NCBI GenBank assembly: GCA_947172645.1
Contig: CAMWBY010000004.1
Span: 155,382 to 219,381 of the forward strand
Direction of reading: 5' to 3'
Source: an uncultured Lachnospiraceae bacterium
Lineage (GTDB): Bacteria; Bacillota; Clostridia; Lachnospirales; Lachnospiraceae
DNA length: 64,000 bases
Part shown: positions 46,317-54,297 of the stretch, piece by piece
Position numbering within the stretch: position 1 is the first letter of the stretch
Layout of the letters: each line of letters begins with the position of its first letter
Position numbers and translations under genes: made by a program
Notes under the pieces: generated by a model
What the model was told of the DNA's origin: nothing
Databases searched by the model: none
The model's input: only the letters and a program-made list of their open reading frames with translations

Positions 46317-46997
46317 ATGGATAAAACAATTACAGCAATTATCCCGGTGAAGGGAAACAGCACAAGACTGCCGAACAAGAACATTCTGCCTTTTGCGGAT
46401 TCCAATCTTTTGGTTCATAAAATCAGGCAGTTAAAGCAGGTGAATGGCATTACGGAGATTATTGTGTCTTCCGATTCCGACGAGATGCTAAAGATGGGCA
46501 GGGACGAGGGCGTTACGGCGATTAAGAGGCCGACGCAGTATGCGGATGAATCTGTCCCTTTTGGCATGTTCTTAGAGTATATCAGTGATGAGATGCCCAA
46601 CGAGCATATCATGTGGGCATGTGCGACGTCGCCGCTTGTGGAGCCATATCTTTATGAGAAGGCCATCAAGACATATTTTGAGAAAATGGCAGAAGGGTAT
46701 GATTCTTTGATTACATGTTGCCCTTATCAGACATATTTGCTTGATGAAAAGGGACCGTTAAATTTCAGTATGGGGCTTGCCCACAAAAATTCGGAGCAGT
46801 TACCGATGCTGTATCATTTCACCAACGGCATTAACTTAGCGCCCAGGGTGAAGCTTAAGGAATGGCATTACAACTATGGCCCGAATGCATACAGATTGAT
46901 GATTAATAAGAGGGAAGCGGCCGACATCGATGATGTGTACGACTATGAGATGGCGAAAGCAATGTATGCCATGGATGACCCGAATCCGACGAAGTAG
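46317..46997 (+). CDS. CMP-acylneuraminate/ulosonate cytidylyltransferase family protein
   Basis: A 226 aa protein. IIPVKGNSTRLPNKNILPF is the CTP-binding P-loop of NeuA/KdsB-type enzymes, followed by IIVSSDSDEM and CATSPLVEP. It should activate a 2-keto sugar acid as its CMP derivative. ATG 46317 lies 5 bases after GGAGG; ATG 46314 would leave only 2. It begins a three-gene cassette with the aldolase at 47045 and the phosphatase at 48805. It is slightly short for sialic acid synthetases and lacks extra domains. Confidence 0.82.
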   Translation: MDKTITAIIPVKGNSTRLPNKNILPFADSNLLVHKIRQLKQVNGITEIIVSSDSDEMLKMGRDEGVTAIKRPTQYADESVPFGMFLEYISDEMPNEHIMWACATSPLVEPYLYEKAIKTYFEKMAEGYDSLITCCPYQTYLLDEKGPLNFSMGLAHKNSEQLPMLYHFTNGINLAPRVKLKEWHYNYGPNAYRLMINKREAADIDDVYDYEMAKAMYAMDDPNPTK

Positions 46998-47044
46998 GGG
47001 AAAAGTAGACAGGCTTTACACCTTTTACCATAAGGAAGGTTGAT

Positions 47045-48622
47045 ATGTCAAATATAAAATTATTGGACTGCACGTTGAGGGACGGCGGCTATATTAACGA
47101 CTGGAATTTCGGTTACCATACGATAAAAAGCATTATCCGTAAGCTTGTGGATTCCCAGGTGGATTATGTGGAAGTCGGTTTCCTACGTGACTGTGAATAC
47201 GACAGGGATAAGAGTTTGTTTAATAACTGCAAAGAGATGGAACCGATTCTTCCTGAGAAACGTGGGAACACCATGTTTACGGCTATGGCGCTCCACAATA
47301 AATACAGCGTGGACAAGCTCGAGCCTTATGACGGCAGGACGATTGAGGCTGTCCGTGTGACATTCCACGACTATGATATAGACGAAGGGCTTACTTTTAT
47401 ACGTAAAGTGAAGGAAAAGGGATATAAAGTATTCTGTAACCCAATCAATATCATGGGATATTCTGACGAGCAGATATTGGAGCTGCTCAAGAAGGTAAAT
47501 GAGATACATCCGTATGCGTTCTCGGTGGTGGATACATTCGGTTCTATGATGCGCGCCGACTTGCAGAGGATATATTCGTTAATCGAACATAATCTGGACC
47601 CATCGGTGCATATTGGGCTGCATTTGCATGAAAATCTTGCGTTGTCTTATTCTCTTGCGCAGGATTTTATTGCCATGAAAGCAAGTGGGCGCAGCAGCGT
47701 CATCGATGGTTCTATGTTGGGAATGGGCAGGGTTCCGGGCAATCTGTGCCTGGAGCTGATTATGGATTATATGAATAAAACACAGGGGGCGGTCTATGAC
47801 GTAAACCCTGTGCTTGACGGCATCGACGACCATATTGAGCGTTTAAAGCAGATTGAGCCGTGGGGGTACAGTACTGCCTATGCGCTCTCGGCTAAATTCA
47901 ACCTGCATAGAAATTATGCGGAGTTTTTGCTTGGCAAGGGACGGCTGCGGGCGAAACAGATTAACCAGATTCTTGCCAGTATCGAAGAACATAAGAAATC
48001 TGCTTTTGACGAGGCTTATGCAGAAGAATTATATGACAGATTCCAGAATCATGAAGTGGACGACACCAGGCTGCTTTCTTCTTTACGCCAGGAACTACAT
48101 GGGTGTAGGATATTGATTCTTGCGCCGGGATACAGCCTGGTTGAGAAAGAAGAGGAGATTAAGCGGTTTATAGCGGAAAATGCCCCGGTTATCATCTCCG
48201 CGAACTTCGTATCCGAGCGGTATGAGGTGGATTATATTTTTTGCTCCAATGCCGCAAGGTACGAGGCTTTGGAGCAGAAGAAGGCTCGCAAAGGAGTTCT
48301 GGTCACATCCAATTTATTAGATGTGTGTGACGAGAAGATGGTACTCAATTATTCGAACTTATATTTCGATGAAAAGGGGAGTTGTGACAACAGTGTCATC
48401 ATGCTTTTGAAGCTTTTGATGAAGTTAGAAATTCATCAAGCCTATGTGGCAGGCTTCGATGGATATCGCACTGAAGGTGACAACTATGTCACATCCTATC
48501 TGATAAACCAGCATACGGACGGGCAGGAAGTGAACAGACGTAACCGAAGATATGTGGCGGATATCCGTAAACAGATGGAACTGGTATTCCTGACGGATTC
48601 CGTGTACGATGAGAGAGATTAG
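47045..48622 (+). CDS. DRE-TIM (HMGL-like) pyruvate aldolase with C-terminal Rossmann-like domain
   Basis: A 525 aa protein. Residues about 1-300 form an HMGL-like barrel: DCTLRDGGY (D8-Y16) with the R12-D13 pair, VVDTFGSM, and the metal ligands in HLHEN (H193, H195), as in 4-hydroxy-2-oxovalerate aldolases. These enzymes join or split pyruvate and an aldehyde. From about residue 350 a separate domain begins, CRILILAPGYSLVEKE, recalling the DUF115-type nucleotide-binding fold. The gene lies between a CMP-sugar synthetase and a KdsC-like phosphatase, so it may build the 2-keto acid that is then activated. AAGGAAGG lies before ATG 47045. Confidence 0.8.
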   Translation: MSNIKLLDCTLRDGGYINDWNFGYHTIKSIIRKLVDSQVDYVEVGFLRDCEYDRDKSLFNNCKEMEPILPEKRGNTMFTAMALHNKYSVDKLEPYDGRTIEAVRVTFHDYDIDEGLTFIRKVKEKGYKVFCNPINIMGYSDEQILELLKKVNEIHPYAFSVVDTFGSMMRADLQRIYSLIEHNLDPSVHIGLHLHENLALSYSLAQDFIAMKASGRSSVIDGSMLGMGRVPGNLCLELIMDYMNKTQGAVYDVNPVLDGIDDHIERLKQIEPWGYSTAYALSAKFNLHRNYAEFLLGKGRLRAKQINQILASIEEHKKSAFDEAYAEELYDRFQNHEVDDTRLLSSLRQELHGCRILILAPGYSLVEKEEEIKRFIAENAPVIISANFVSERYEVDYIFCSNAARYEALEQKKARKGVLVTSNLLDVCDEKMVLNYSNLYFDEKGSCDNSVIMLLKLLMKLEIHQAYVAGFDGYRTEGDNYVTSYLINQHTDGQEVNRRNRRYVADIRKQMELVFLTDSVYDERD

Positions 48623-48705
48623 TGTGAGAAGAACTTCTAGCCACTCATGCCAGAGGGCATTTCGCGGAGAAGTTCTAGGAGTTGCTTTGCAACCCTGTCT
48701 CACAC
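48622..48705 (+). other. Structured intergenic element: predicted three-way junction
   Basis: GTGTGAGA (48622-48629) pairs with TCTCACAC (48698-48705). Inside it, AGAACTTCT (48630-48638) pairs with AGAAGTTCT (48668-48676) and encloses a smaller hairpin ATGCC/GGCAT (48647-48660). A second arm GTTGC-TTT-GCAAC (48681-48693) is flanked by AGG/CCT. The whole would fold into a closed cloverleaf-like junction directly after the aldolase stop codon. No known riboswitch is recognised. It could be a cis-acting RNA, a processed spacer, or a palindromic mobile repeat. Confidence 0.55.
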
Positions 48706-48706
48706 A

Positions 48707-48734
48707 GGAGAATGCCCAAAATACGGCATTCTCC
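48707..48734 (+). other. Perfect 10-bp stem-loop
   Basis: GGAGAATGCC (48707-48716) and GGCATTCTCC (48725-48734) are perfect inverted repeats with an 8-base loop. No T tract follows, so it is not a standard intrinsic terminator. It lies directly downstream of the three-way junction element, and a weaker 7-bp hairpin (48736-48753) follows. Confidence 0.6.
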
Positions 48735-48764
48735 CAGATAAGCTTGCTTGTCTTTGGATTTTGA

Positions 48765-48784
48765 GATTCCGCTTAAGCGGAATC
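48765..48784. other. Perfect 20-bp palindrome
   Basis: The two halves GATTCCGCTT and AAGCGGAATC meet without a spacer, 20 bases before the start of the phosphatase gene. It could be a protein-binding operator or part of the same repeat element as the hairpins upstream. A related GATTCC/GGAATC hairpin is found at 51659-51677. Confidence 0.6.
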
Positions 48785-48804
48785 ATAGGGGTTAGGTTGA
48801 AAAA

Positions 48805-49335
48805 ATGGCGCAGCAGACAAAATACCATAAAATAAAATATCTTATTATTGATGTGGACGGTACAATGACGGATGCCGGGATTTATTACGATGAGCACGGG
48901 AATGAGTTGAAAAAGTTCTGTACCAAGGATGCGGCGGGATTTTTCGCGGCGAAACATGCCGGAATGAAGGTCATGGTTCTTACCGGAAGGGAGTGCGCGG
49001 CGACCACCAGACGCATGAATGAGATGAAAGTGGATTTTCTCGTGCAGAATATTAAGGATAAACTATCTTATCTGGAAGAGTTTATGCGTGCCGAGAAAAT
49101 TACTTATGAAGAAATCGGTTATCTGGGAGATGACCTGAACGATTTGGCAGGAATGACCAAGGCAGGATTTGCCGGGTGCCCTGAGGATGCTTGTGAGGAA
49201 ATCAAGGCAGTCAGCGATTATGTGTCCGGCGTCCAGGCGGGACACGGCGCGGTCAGGGATATTATCTCATGGCTTTTGAAAGAGCGCGGACAGTGGGAAA
49301 ACGCTGTAGCTGAGATTTACGGGGTTGGGATATAA
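48805..49335 (+). CDS. KdsC/YrbI-like HAD phosphatase
   Basis: A 176 aa HAD enzyme without a cap domain. Motif I is IIDVDGTMTD (two catalytic Asp), motif II VLTGRE and motif IV GDDLNDLAGM. The size and sequence match the KdsC tetramer family, which removes the phosphate from Kdo-8-phosphate or KDN/sialic-9-phosphate. Placed after the cytidylyltransferase and aldolase, it should dephosphorylate a sugar-acid phosphate before CMP activation. Its start is 3 bases after a poly-A run and follows AGGGGTTAGG. The next gene starts 2 bases after its stop. Confidence 0.85.
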   Translation: MAQQTKYHKIKYLIIDVDGTMTDAGIYYDEHGNELKKFCTKDAAGFFAAKHAGMKVMVLTGRECAATTRRMNEMKVDFLVQNIKDKLSYLEEFMRAEKITYEEIGYLGDDLNDLAGMTKAGFAGCPEDACEEIKAVSDYVSGVQAGHGAVRDIISWLLKERGQWENAVAEIYGVGI

Positions 49336-49337
49336 GT

Positions 49338-50411
49338 ATGAAAAAGACAATGAACATATATATCACCACCGGACGTAAGAATTTGAAGTATGCGTATGTG
49401 GCAATAAAATCCCTTTTTATAAATAACGAAGACAGGGAGATTCATCTGTATGTAGTTTCGGAGGACCTAACCCCGGAAGACATGAAGCATGAGAATGCTT
49501 TGGCTGACCGGTACGGGCATCGCATTCATATTCTGCGTTTTGACGAAGAAAAAGCGCGCCAATACATCCATATAGATAAGAAAGACCATTGGCCTATCGG
49601 GACAATGTCAAGCTACTGGCTTTTCCATGAGCTGCTTCCGGTGGAAGTGGACAGGATTATGGTGATAGAGTCGGATACGGTGGTGACGGGAAGTTTATCG
49701 GACATCTATGATATGGATTTTGGCGGTGCATATGCAGTCTGTCCGGGGCCGGAACACAAGCCCTCCAATCACAGGAATTTTATGCAGAGTATCGGTGGGG
49801 ATACGCTTACTTTTGTGTTGTCTATGTATAATGTGAGCCGGATTAGGCAGGACTTTACTTTGCAGGATATCTTGCAGGCGGACGAGAGGGTGAAGAAGCT
49901 GGCAGGTTATTCGCAGATGGAATTTACTTTTGGTCTTCTTTTCCAGGGGAAAATCAAGTATGTGCCGGGGAAGGATTCCTGTATTGACGAGAATGAGCGG
50001 TATGTGGAAGAGCTAGGATATGATTATATCACGGAGTGTGAGAAGACGGCGAAGATTCTCCACTTTTCTTCTTATAAGGATTACGGGAAGCCCTGGAATC
50101 CGGTGAGCATTATGCCAGGGTATGCGACATGGTGGAAATATGCGCAGGACAGTCCGTATTATAAGGAATATTTTGAAGAACAGTGGAAGATTTACGGACA
50201 GGTGAAGCGGGAGAAGGAAGAGCTTGCGAAGAATATCAGTTACAGGAATGTGCTGTTTTGCGCGTTCGTAATTTTTGCGGCGGTTTCAACAGGGACTGCC
50301 CTGTGTCTGAATGGCTTGAGTGGAATTGTGGTTGCGGCGGAGGCAGCGGCTTCTTTGGGGGTTAGCGTGTTAATACGCAGAATCGGAATATTATTTCAGA
50401 AATACAGATAA
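49338..50411 (+). CDS. Family 8 glycosyltransferase
   Basis: A 357 aa retaining GT-A enzyme. MNIYITTGRKNLKYAYVAIKS is the GT8 N-terminus, IESDTVV (about 112-118) the DxD metal site and LHFSSYKDYGKPW (about 237-249) the conserved C-terminal HF/KPW segment. Two hydrophobic helices at the C-terminus (about 305-345) probably anchor it to the membrane. It starts 2 bases after the phosphatase stop. GT8 members often add alpha-linked glucose or galactose from UDP donors. Confidence 0.87.
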   Translation: MKKTMNIYITTGRKNLKYAYVAIKSLFINNEDREIHLYVVSEDLTPEDMKHENALADRYGHRIHILRFDEEKARQYIHIDKKDHWPIGTMSSYWLFHELLPVEVDRIMVIESDTVVTGSLSDIYDMDFGGAYAVCPGPEHKPSNHRNFMQSIGGDTLTFVLSMYNVSRIRQDFTLQDILQADERVKKLAGYSQMEFTFGLLFQGKIKYVPGKDSCIDENERYVEELGYDYITECEKTAKILHFSSYKDYGKPWNPVSIMPGYATWWKYAQDSPYYKEYFEEQWKIYGQVKREKEELAKNISYRNVLFCAFVIFAAVSTGTALCLNGLSGIVVAAEAAASLGVSVLIRRIGILFQKYR

Positions 50412-50450
50412 AATGTCGCGTATGCAGATACGGGTATCATGGGGGATAGT

Positions 50451-51653
50451 ATGAAAATTATGTTTGCCGTTCCCTGTTACTGGCCATCCCAGGACGGGGT
50501 CACGCAGATTACAAAGTATTTGGCGGAAGGGTTGGCAGCGAGAGGACATGAGGTTTTGGCCTATACCAGTACCGGAAACGGCGGTTTGCAGATTCTTCCG
50601 GAGAAAGAAACACATAAAGGCGTAGCTATCGAGAGGACGAGAGTTGATGTCAGGTGGCCTCTGCGGTTAAAAGGGCGGGATGAAAACAGCACCAGGAAGA
50701 AATATTACGACAGGATATGCAGCTTTGCCCCGGATGTGTTGATTGTCGTATGTGCGCAGACATGGACATTGGATTGGGTTTTGCCATATCTGGAGCATAT
50801 CAAATGCGTTAAAGTCTTTTATTCCCATGGATATTCCAGGCTTGGACAGTCGCATCTGATTGTGGACAAGCTAAAGCACAGGAATATTTTGGGGGCATAC
50901 GAGGAGTGGCTTGTCAAGAGATATTATGAAAGGCTGTATCATGCAGTCGGTCAGTTTGATTTGGCAGTTTACCTTTCAGAACTGAATAATTCCTATCTCT
51001 ATGCGCAGGAAAAAGGACTGGCCAACGGAAAAGTGTTGGAAAATGCAATTGAGGATGCGTTTGTGGCGGAGGATATGCGCCATACGGAAGATTTTTTTAG
51101 GAGGTCTCACATACAATATCTGTATGTGGCTAACTATAATGAGAATAAGAATCAGGACATGCTGCTTAAGGCGTTCTGTGAGGCGCAGATAGAGAATGCT
51201 ACGCTCCAATTTGCAGGTTTTGAGGAGAATGATTATTTGACAATGCTGCGTGAGCATGTGTCCATGTGGCTTCCGCCGCACAGCACTAAGAAAGTGATTT
51301 TTAATGTCCGTCTTTCCAGGGAAGAAATCTATCAATTATATAAAGAGTCGGACGTCTTCGTCTGCACGAGCAGGTCGGAGAACTGCCCGATTGTGCATTG
51401 CGAGGCGGCTGCGACAGGGATGGCGGTCATCAGCACTGACGTGGGGGATGTGCGGCTTAAGGACGGGATTCTTCTGATAGAAGATATGAAGCAGCTTAAG
51501 GAGGCTATGGAACGTCTTTACGCTGACCGGGGTGAACTGTATGAGCGGGGCGCCAGATTACGTGCATATATGCTTGGCAGGAAATGCAGAGTGCAGGATA
51601 AGGTAGACTGGTTGGAGAGTGAGTTGGAAAAATTATGCCATTCCCCGCATTGA
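50451..51653 (+). CDS. Family 4 glycosyltransferase
   Basis: A 400 aa GT-B enzyme with MKIMFAVPCYWPSQDGVTQ at the N-terminus, KVFYSHGYSRLGQ, a donor domain that begins IQYLYVANYNENKNQD, and E-x7-E in SRSENCPIVHCEAAATG followed by MAVISTDVGD. ATG 50451 is preferred over ATG 50439, since GGGGGAT lies just before it, although the spacing is short. A 114-base gap with a small hairpin follows. The donor is unknown. Confidence 0.87.
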   Translation: MKIMFAVPCYWPSQDGVTQITKYLAEGLAARGHEVLAYTSTGNGGLQILPEKETHKGVAIERTRVDVRWPLRLKGRDENSTRKKYYDRICSFAPDVLIVVCAQTWTLDWVLPYLEHIKCVKVFYSHGYSRLGQSHLIVDKLKHRNILGAYEEWLVKRYYERLYHAVGQFDLAVYLSELNNSYLYAQEKGLANGKVLENAIEDAFVAEDMRHTEDFFRRSHIQYLYVANYNENKNQDMLLKAFCEAQIENATLQFAGFEENDYLTMLREHVSMWLPPHSTKKVIFNVRLSREEIYQLYKESDVFVCTSRSENCPIVHCEAAATGMAVISTDVGDVRLKDGILLIEDMKQLKEAMERLYADRGELYERGARLRAYMLGRKCRVQDKVDWLESELEKLCHSPH

Positions 51654-51658
51654 CTGGA

Positions 51659-51677
51659 GATTCCACAGAGGGGAATC
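51659..51677 (+). other. Small hairpin related to the 48765 palindrome
   Basis: GATTCC (51659-51664) and GGAATC (51672-51677) pair around a 7-base loop, directly after the GT4 stop codon. The context GAGATTCC...GGAATCAT is shared with the palindrome at 48765-48784, which suggests a repeated intergenic element. The 114-base gap holds nothing else that is clear. Confidence 0.45.
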
Positions 51678-51767
51678 ATGGAGGCTATTCTGGGATAAAC
51701 TTGCGGCTAAAGGGCATTTGGCAGGAGACTCCCATGCATTGTGGAGATAGAAGAGAGGAAATGGATA

Positions 51768-52703
51768 ATGCAGGATATTATGTTGTCGGTGTGTGTGGTC
51801 AGTTATAACCATGAAAATTATATTGCGGAATGCCTGGACCACCTTTTGTCACAGAAAACAAATTTTCAGGTGGAAATATTGGTCGGAGATGATTGCTCTA
51901 CGGATAGTACATTAAAAATTGTAAAAGAAGGATATAGCAACCGGGTAACAATTGTTGACCGCAGCAAGAACCTGGGCTTGTGCAGGAACATGTACGACTT
52001 GTTTATGCATGCAAAAGGAAAATATATCTACCTTATGAATGGGGATGATTACCTATACAGTGACGAGACTTTCCAGAAGCAGGTGGATTTTCTTGAGACA
52101 CACAAAGAATATTTCAGTGTCACAGCGAGAGACTATATTTATAAACCTGCAGACGGCAGTTTTGATAAATGTCAAATCAGGACAGGGGACTATACGATTG
52201 GGGATTTTCTGGTGGATGGCCTTGCACCTTGTAATTATGGTACGATGAGAAATGTCTTTTATCAGGACAGGGCAAACAATGAATTTTTAAAACTTGGTTC
52301 AAGGAACAACGAAGAGATTACGATGTGGATGTACACAATGGATAAGGGGAAGAAATATATCCTTCCTGATTTTATGGGTGTCTACCGCTATGTAAATTCG
52401 GATTCGGAAAATTATAATACACGGTATACTTTCCTGGAAATGTTTCAGCATTATTATGATGATTTTAATGTAATTAAGCCGATTTACAAAAAGAAGTATG
52501 ACCTTAGACCATTTAAATTAAAACTTTTCAATCGTTTTTGCCTAAAAACAGGGGATTCTATTCCAAACTTTATGAAATTTATGAGTATACTTAGCATGAA
52601 AGATAAGATAGAATTTATATTATATAAAGTTTATTTAAAGACCCACCATTATAAGGAACCGAAGAGTTGGAACACAAAGAGCTGTGTTTTGAGTGAGAGA
52701 TAA
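51768..52703 (+). CDS. Family 2 glycosyltransferase
   Basis: A 311 aa GT2 enzyme with MLSVCVVSYNHENYIAECLD, VGDDCSTDSTL and the metal-site segment LMNGDDYLY. The frame is open from GTG 51741, but ATG 51768 lies 9 bases after AGAGG and gives the usual short N-terminus. The C-terminal third is rich in Lys and Tyr and lacks TM helices. It lies just upstream of the FdtB/FdtA pair and could be the transferase for the amino sugar they make; that is inference. Confidence 0.86.
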   Translation: MQDIMLSVCVVSYNHENYIAECLDHLLSQKTNFQVEILVGDDCSTDSTLKIVKEGYSNRVTIVDRSKNLGLCRNMYDLFMHAKGKYIYLMNGDDYLYSDETFQKQVDFLETHKEYFSVTARDYIYKPADGSFDKCQIRTGDYTIGDFLVDGLAPCNYGTMRNVFYQDRANNEFLKLGSRNNEEITMWMYTMDKGKKYILPDFMGVYRYVNSDSENYNTRYTFLEMFQHYYDDFNVIKPIYKKKYDLRPFKLKLFNRFCLKTGDSIPNFMKFMSILSMKDKIEFILYKVYLKTHHYKEPKSWNTKSCVLSER

Positions 52704-52727
52704 GAGTGTAAGAATGAAGGACTAGTG

Positions 52728-53825
52728 ATGAAAATACCGTTTGTTACATTTAAGCCATTGGAGAGGGAACTGGACAGGGAGCTGAGAGAGGCTTTTGTCC
52801 GTGTGTTTGACAACAGTTGGTATATTGAAGGGGAAGAGGGTACAAGATTCGAGGAGGAATATGCTGCTTACTGTGGAACGAAGTATTGTATCGGCTGCGG
52901 CAACGGACTTGATGCGCTTTTTCTGATATTGAAAGCATATGGCATTGGGGCAGGGGATGAAGTAATCGTCCCGTCCAATACTTTTATTGCCTCTGTCCTT
53001 GCGGTGAGCAGGACCGGCGCCACGCCTGTATTGGTGGAGCCGGATATCGGTACGTATCTGATTGCGCCGGAATTGATTGAAGAGAAAATAACCGGGCGTA
53101 CGAAAGCGATTATGCCGGTTCATTTGTATGGGCAGACGGCGGATATGGATGTCATTATGGATATTGCGGGGCGTCATCATCTGCATGTCATAGAAGACGC
53201 GGCGCAGGCCCATGGCGCCAGATATAAAGGCAGAAGAGCAGGCGCGCTTGGCGATGCGGCGGGGTTCAGTTTTTATCCGGGTAAGAATCTGGGAGCTCTT
53301 GGCGACGCGGGCTGTGTCACGACCAACGACCCGGAATTGGCCAGCCGTGTCCGTGCGTTTTCTAACTATGGTTCGGACTATAAATACCATCATATATACC
53401 AGGGGTATAATACAAGATTGGATGAACTGCAGGCGGCTTTCCTGCGGGCGAAACTTCCCCTTCTGGACCAGATGAATGAAGACAGGAGAAGGATTGCGGA
53501 CAGGTATTTGCATGAAATTAAGAATGACAGACTCATACTGCCCTATGTTGGACAGAATAATGAGCATGTATGGCATATTTTTGCAGTCAGAGCGAAAAGA
53601 AGAGACCGGCTGGCTGAATATTTGAGAGAGCAGGGGATTGGGACAAACATCCATTATCCTATCCCGATACATAAACAGGAAGCGTATTGCGGGCAGGGCT
53701 TAGGAACAAGCGGCTTGCCAATTGCAGAATTGATTTCCGATACAGAGATAAGTATCCCTATGTATTATGGCATGGGGGAAGAGGTTGATTATGTGATAGA
53801 CTGTCTGAACAGATGGCATGGATAA
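52728..53825 (+). CDS. fdtB: DegT/DnrJ/EryC1/StrS aminotransferase (FdtB/QdtB-like)
   Basis: A 365 aa PLP-dependent sugar aminotransferase. It has [27 protein letters not shown], and the PLP lysine in [14 protein letters not shown] (K about 186). The segment [16 protein letters not shown] is typical of the VioA/FdtB group. Paired with the cupin ketoisomerase downstream, it is expected to make a 3-amino-3,6-dideoxy-hexose (Fuc3N or Qui3N) on dTDP. ATG 52728 is 6 bases after AAGGA. No dedicated N-acetyltransferase follows. The symbol is given by similarity. Confidence 0.82.
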   Translation: MKIPFVTFKPLERELDRELREAFVRVFDNSWYIEGEEGTRFEEEYAAYCGTKYCIGCGNGLDALFLILKAYGIGAGDEVIVPSNTFIASVLAVSRTGATPVLVEPDIGTYLIAPELIEEKITGRTKAIMPVHLYGQTADMDVIMDIAGRHHLHVIEDAAQAHGARYKGRRAGALGDAAGFSFYPGKNLGALGDAGCVTTNDPELASRVRAFSNYGSDYKYHHIYQGYNTRLDELQAAFLRAKLPLLDQMNEDRRRIADRYLHEIKNDRLILPYVGQNNEHVWHIFAVRAKRRDRLAEYLREQGIGTNIHYPIPIHKQEAYCGQGLGTSGLPIAELISDTEISIPMYYGMGEEVDYVIDCLNRWHG

Positions 53826-53845
53826 GAGAAAGGCATGGCTATAAT

Positions 53846-54253
53846 ATGAACATAACGATGATGCAGTTCCAGAAACACGGCGACGACAGAGGTGCGCTCG
53901 TTGTTTTGGAGGAAAATAAAAATATACCTTTTGAAGTGAAGAGGGTTTATTATATGTATGACACAACTCCTGGCGAGATTAGGGGGAAACATGCCCATAA
54001 GAAGCTGAAGCAAGTACTGTGCTGTCCTTGCGGGGCGTGTACCATTAAGTTGGACGATGGCAAGGAAAAGGCATATGTGCGGTTGGATGACCCCACGGAG
54101 GGCTTGATTGTGGAAGCGAATATCTGGCGTGAAATGTATGATTTTACACCTAACGCTGTTCTTATGGTATTGGCGTCGGATTACTATGATGAGAGTGATT
54201 ATATACGAAATTATGAGGAATTTCTCGAACATGTCAATGGCAAGAAGGTTTAG
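53846..54253 (+). CDS. fdtA: dTDP-sugar 3,4-ketoisomerase (FdtA/QdtA, WxcM-like cupin)
   Basis: A 135 aa single-domain cupin. RVYYMYDTTPGEIRGKHAHK contains the two active-site histidines (GKHAH), and QVLCCPCGACTIKLDDG is the family continuation. FdtA turns dTDP-4-keto-6-deoxy-glucose into the 3-keto isomer, which FdtB then aminates. The substrate requires RmlA and RmlB, not seen here. ATG 53846 is preferred; the frame is open from 53813 and overlaps the fdtB stop. The two genes are adjacent in the order B-A, opposite to the usual A-B. Confidence 0.82.
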   Translation: MNITMMQFQKHGDDRGALVVLEENKNIPFEVKRVYYMYDTTPGEIRGKHAHKKLKQVLCCPCGACTIKLDDGKEKAYVRLDDPTEGLIVEANIWREMYDFTPNAVLMVLASDYYDESDYIRNYEEFLEHVNGKKV

Positions 54254-54297
54254 TAAGCGGTTCAAAGATTGCAGGGAAAGAAAGGCAGGGGATTAGA

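Noticed and set aside
48707..48734. Perfect 10-bp stem-loop as an intrinsic terminator
   Set aside because: No T tract follows the stem, and the downstream phosphatase gene has no clear promoter of its own other than within the hairpin region.
52722..53672. Minus-strand open frame of 316 codons opposite fdtB
   Set aside because: It is the exact antisense of a clear aminotransferase, with no recognisable domain and no ribosome binding site.
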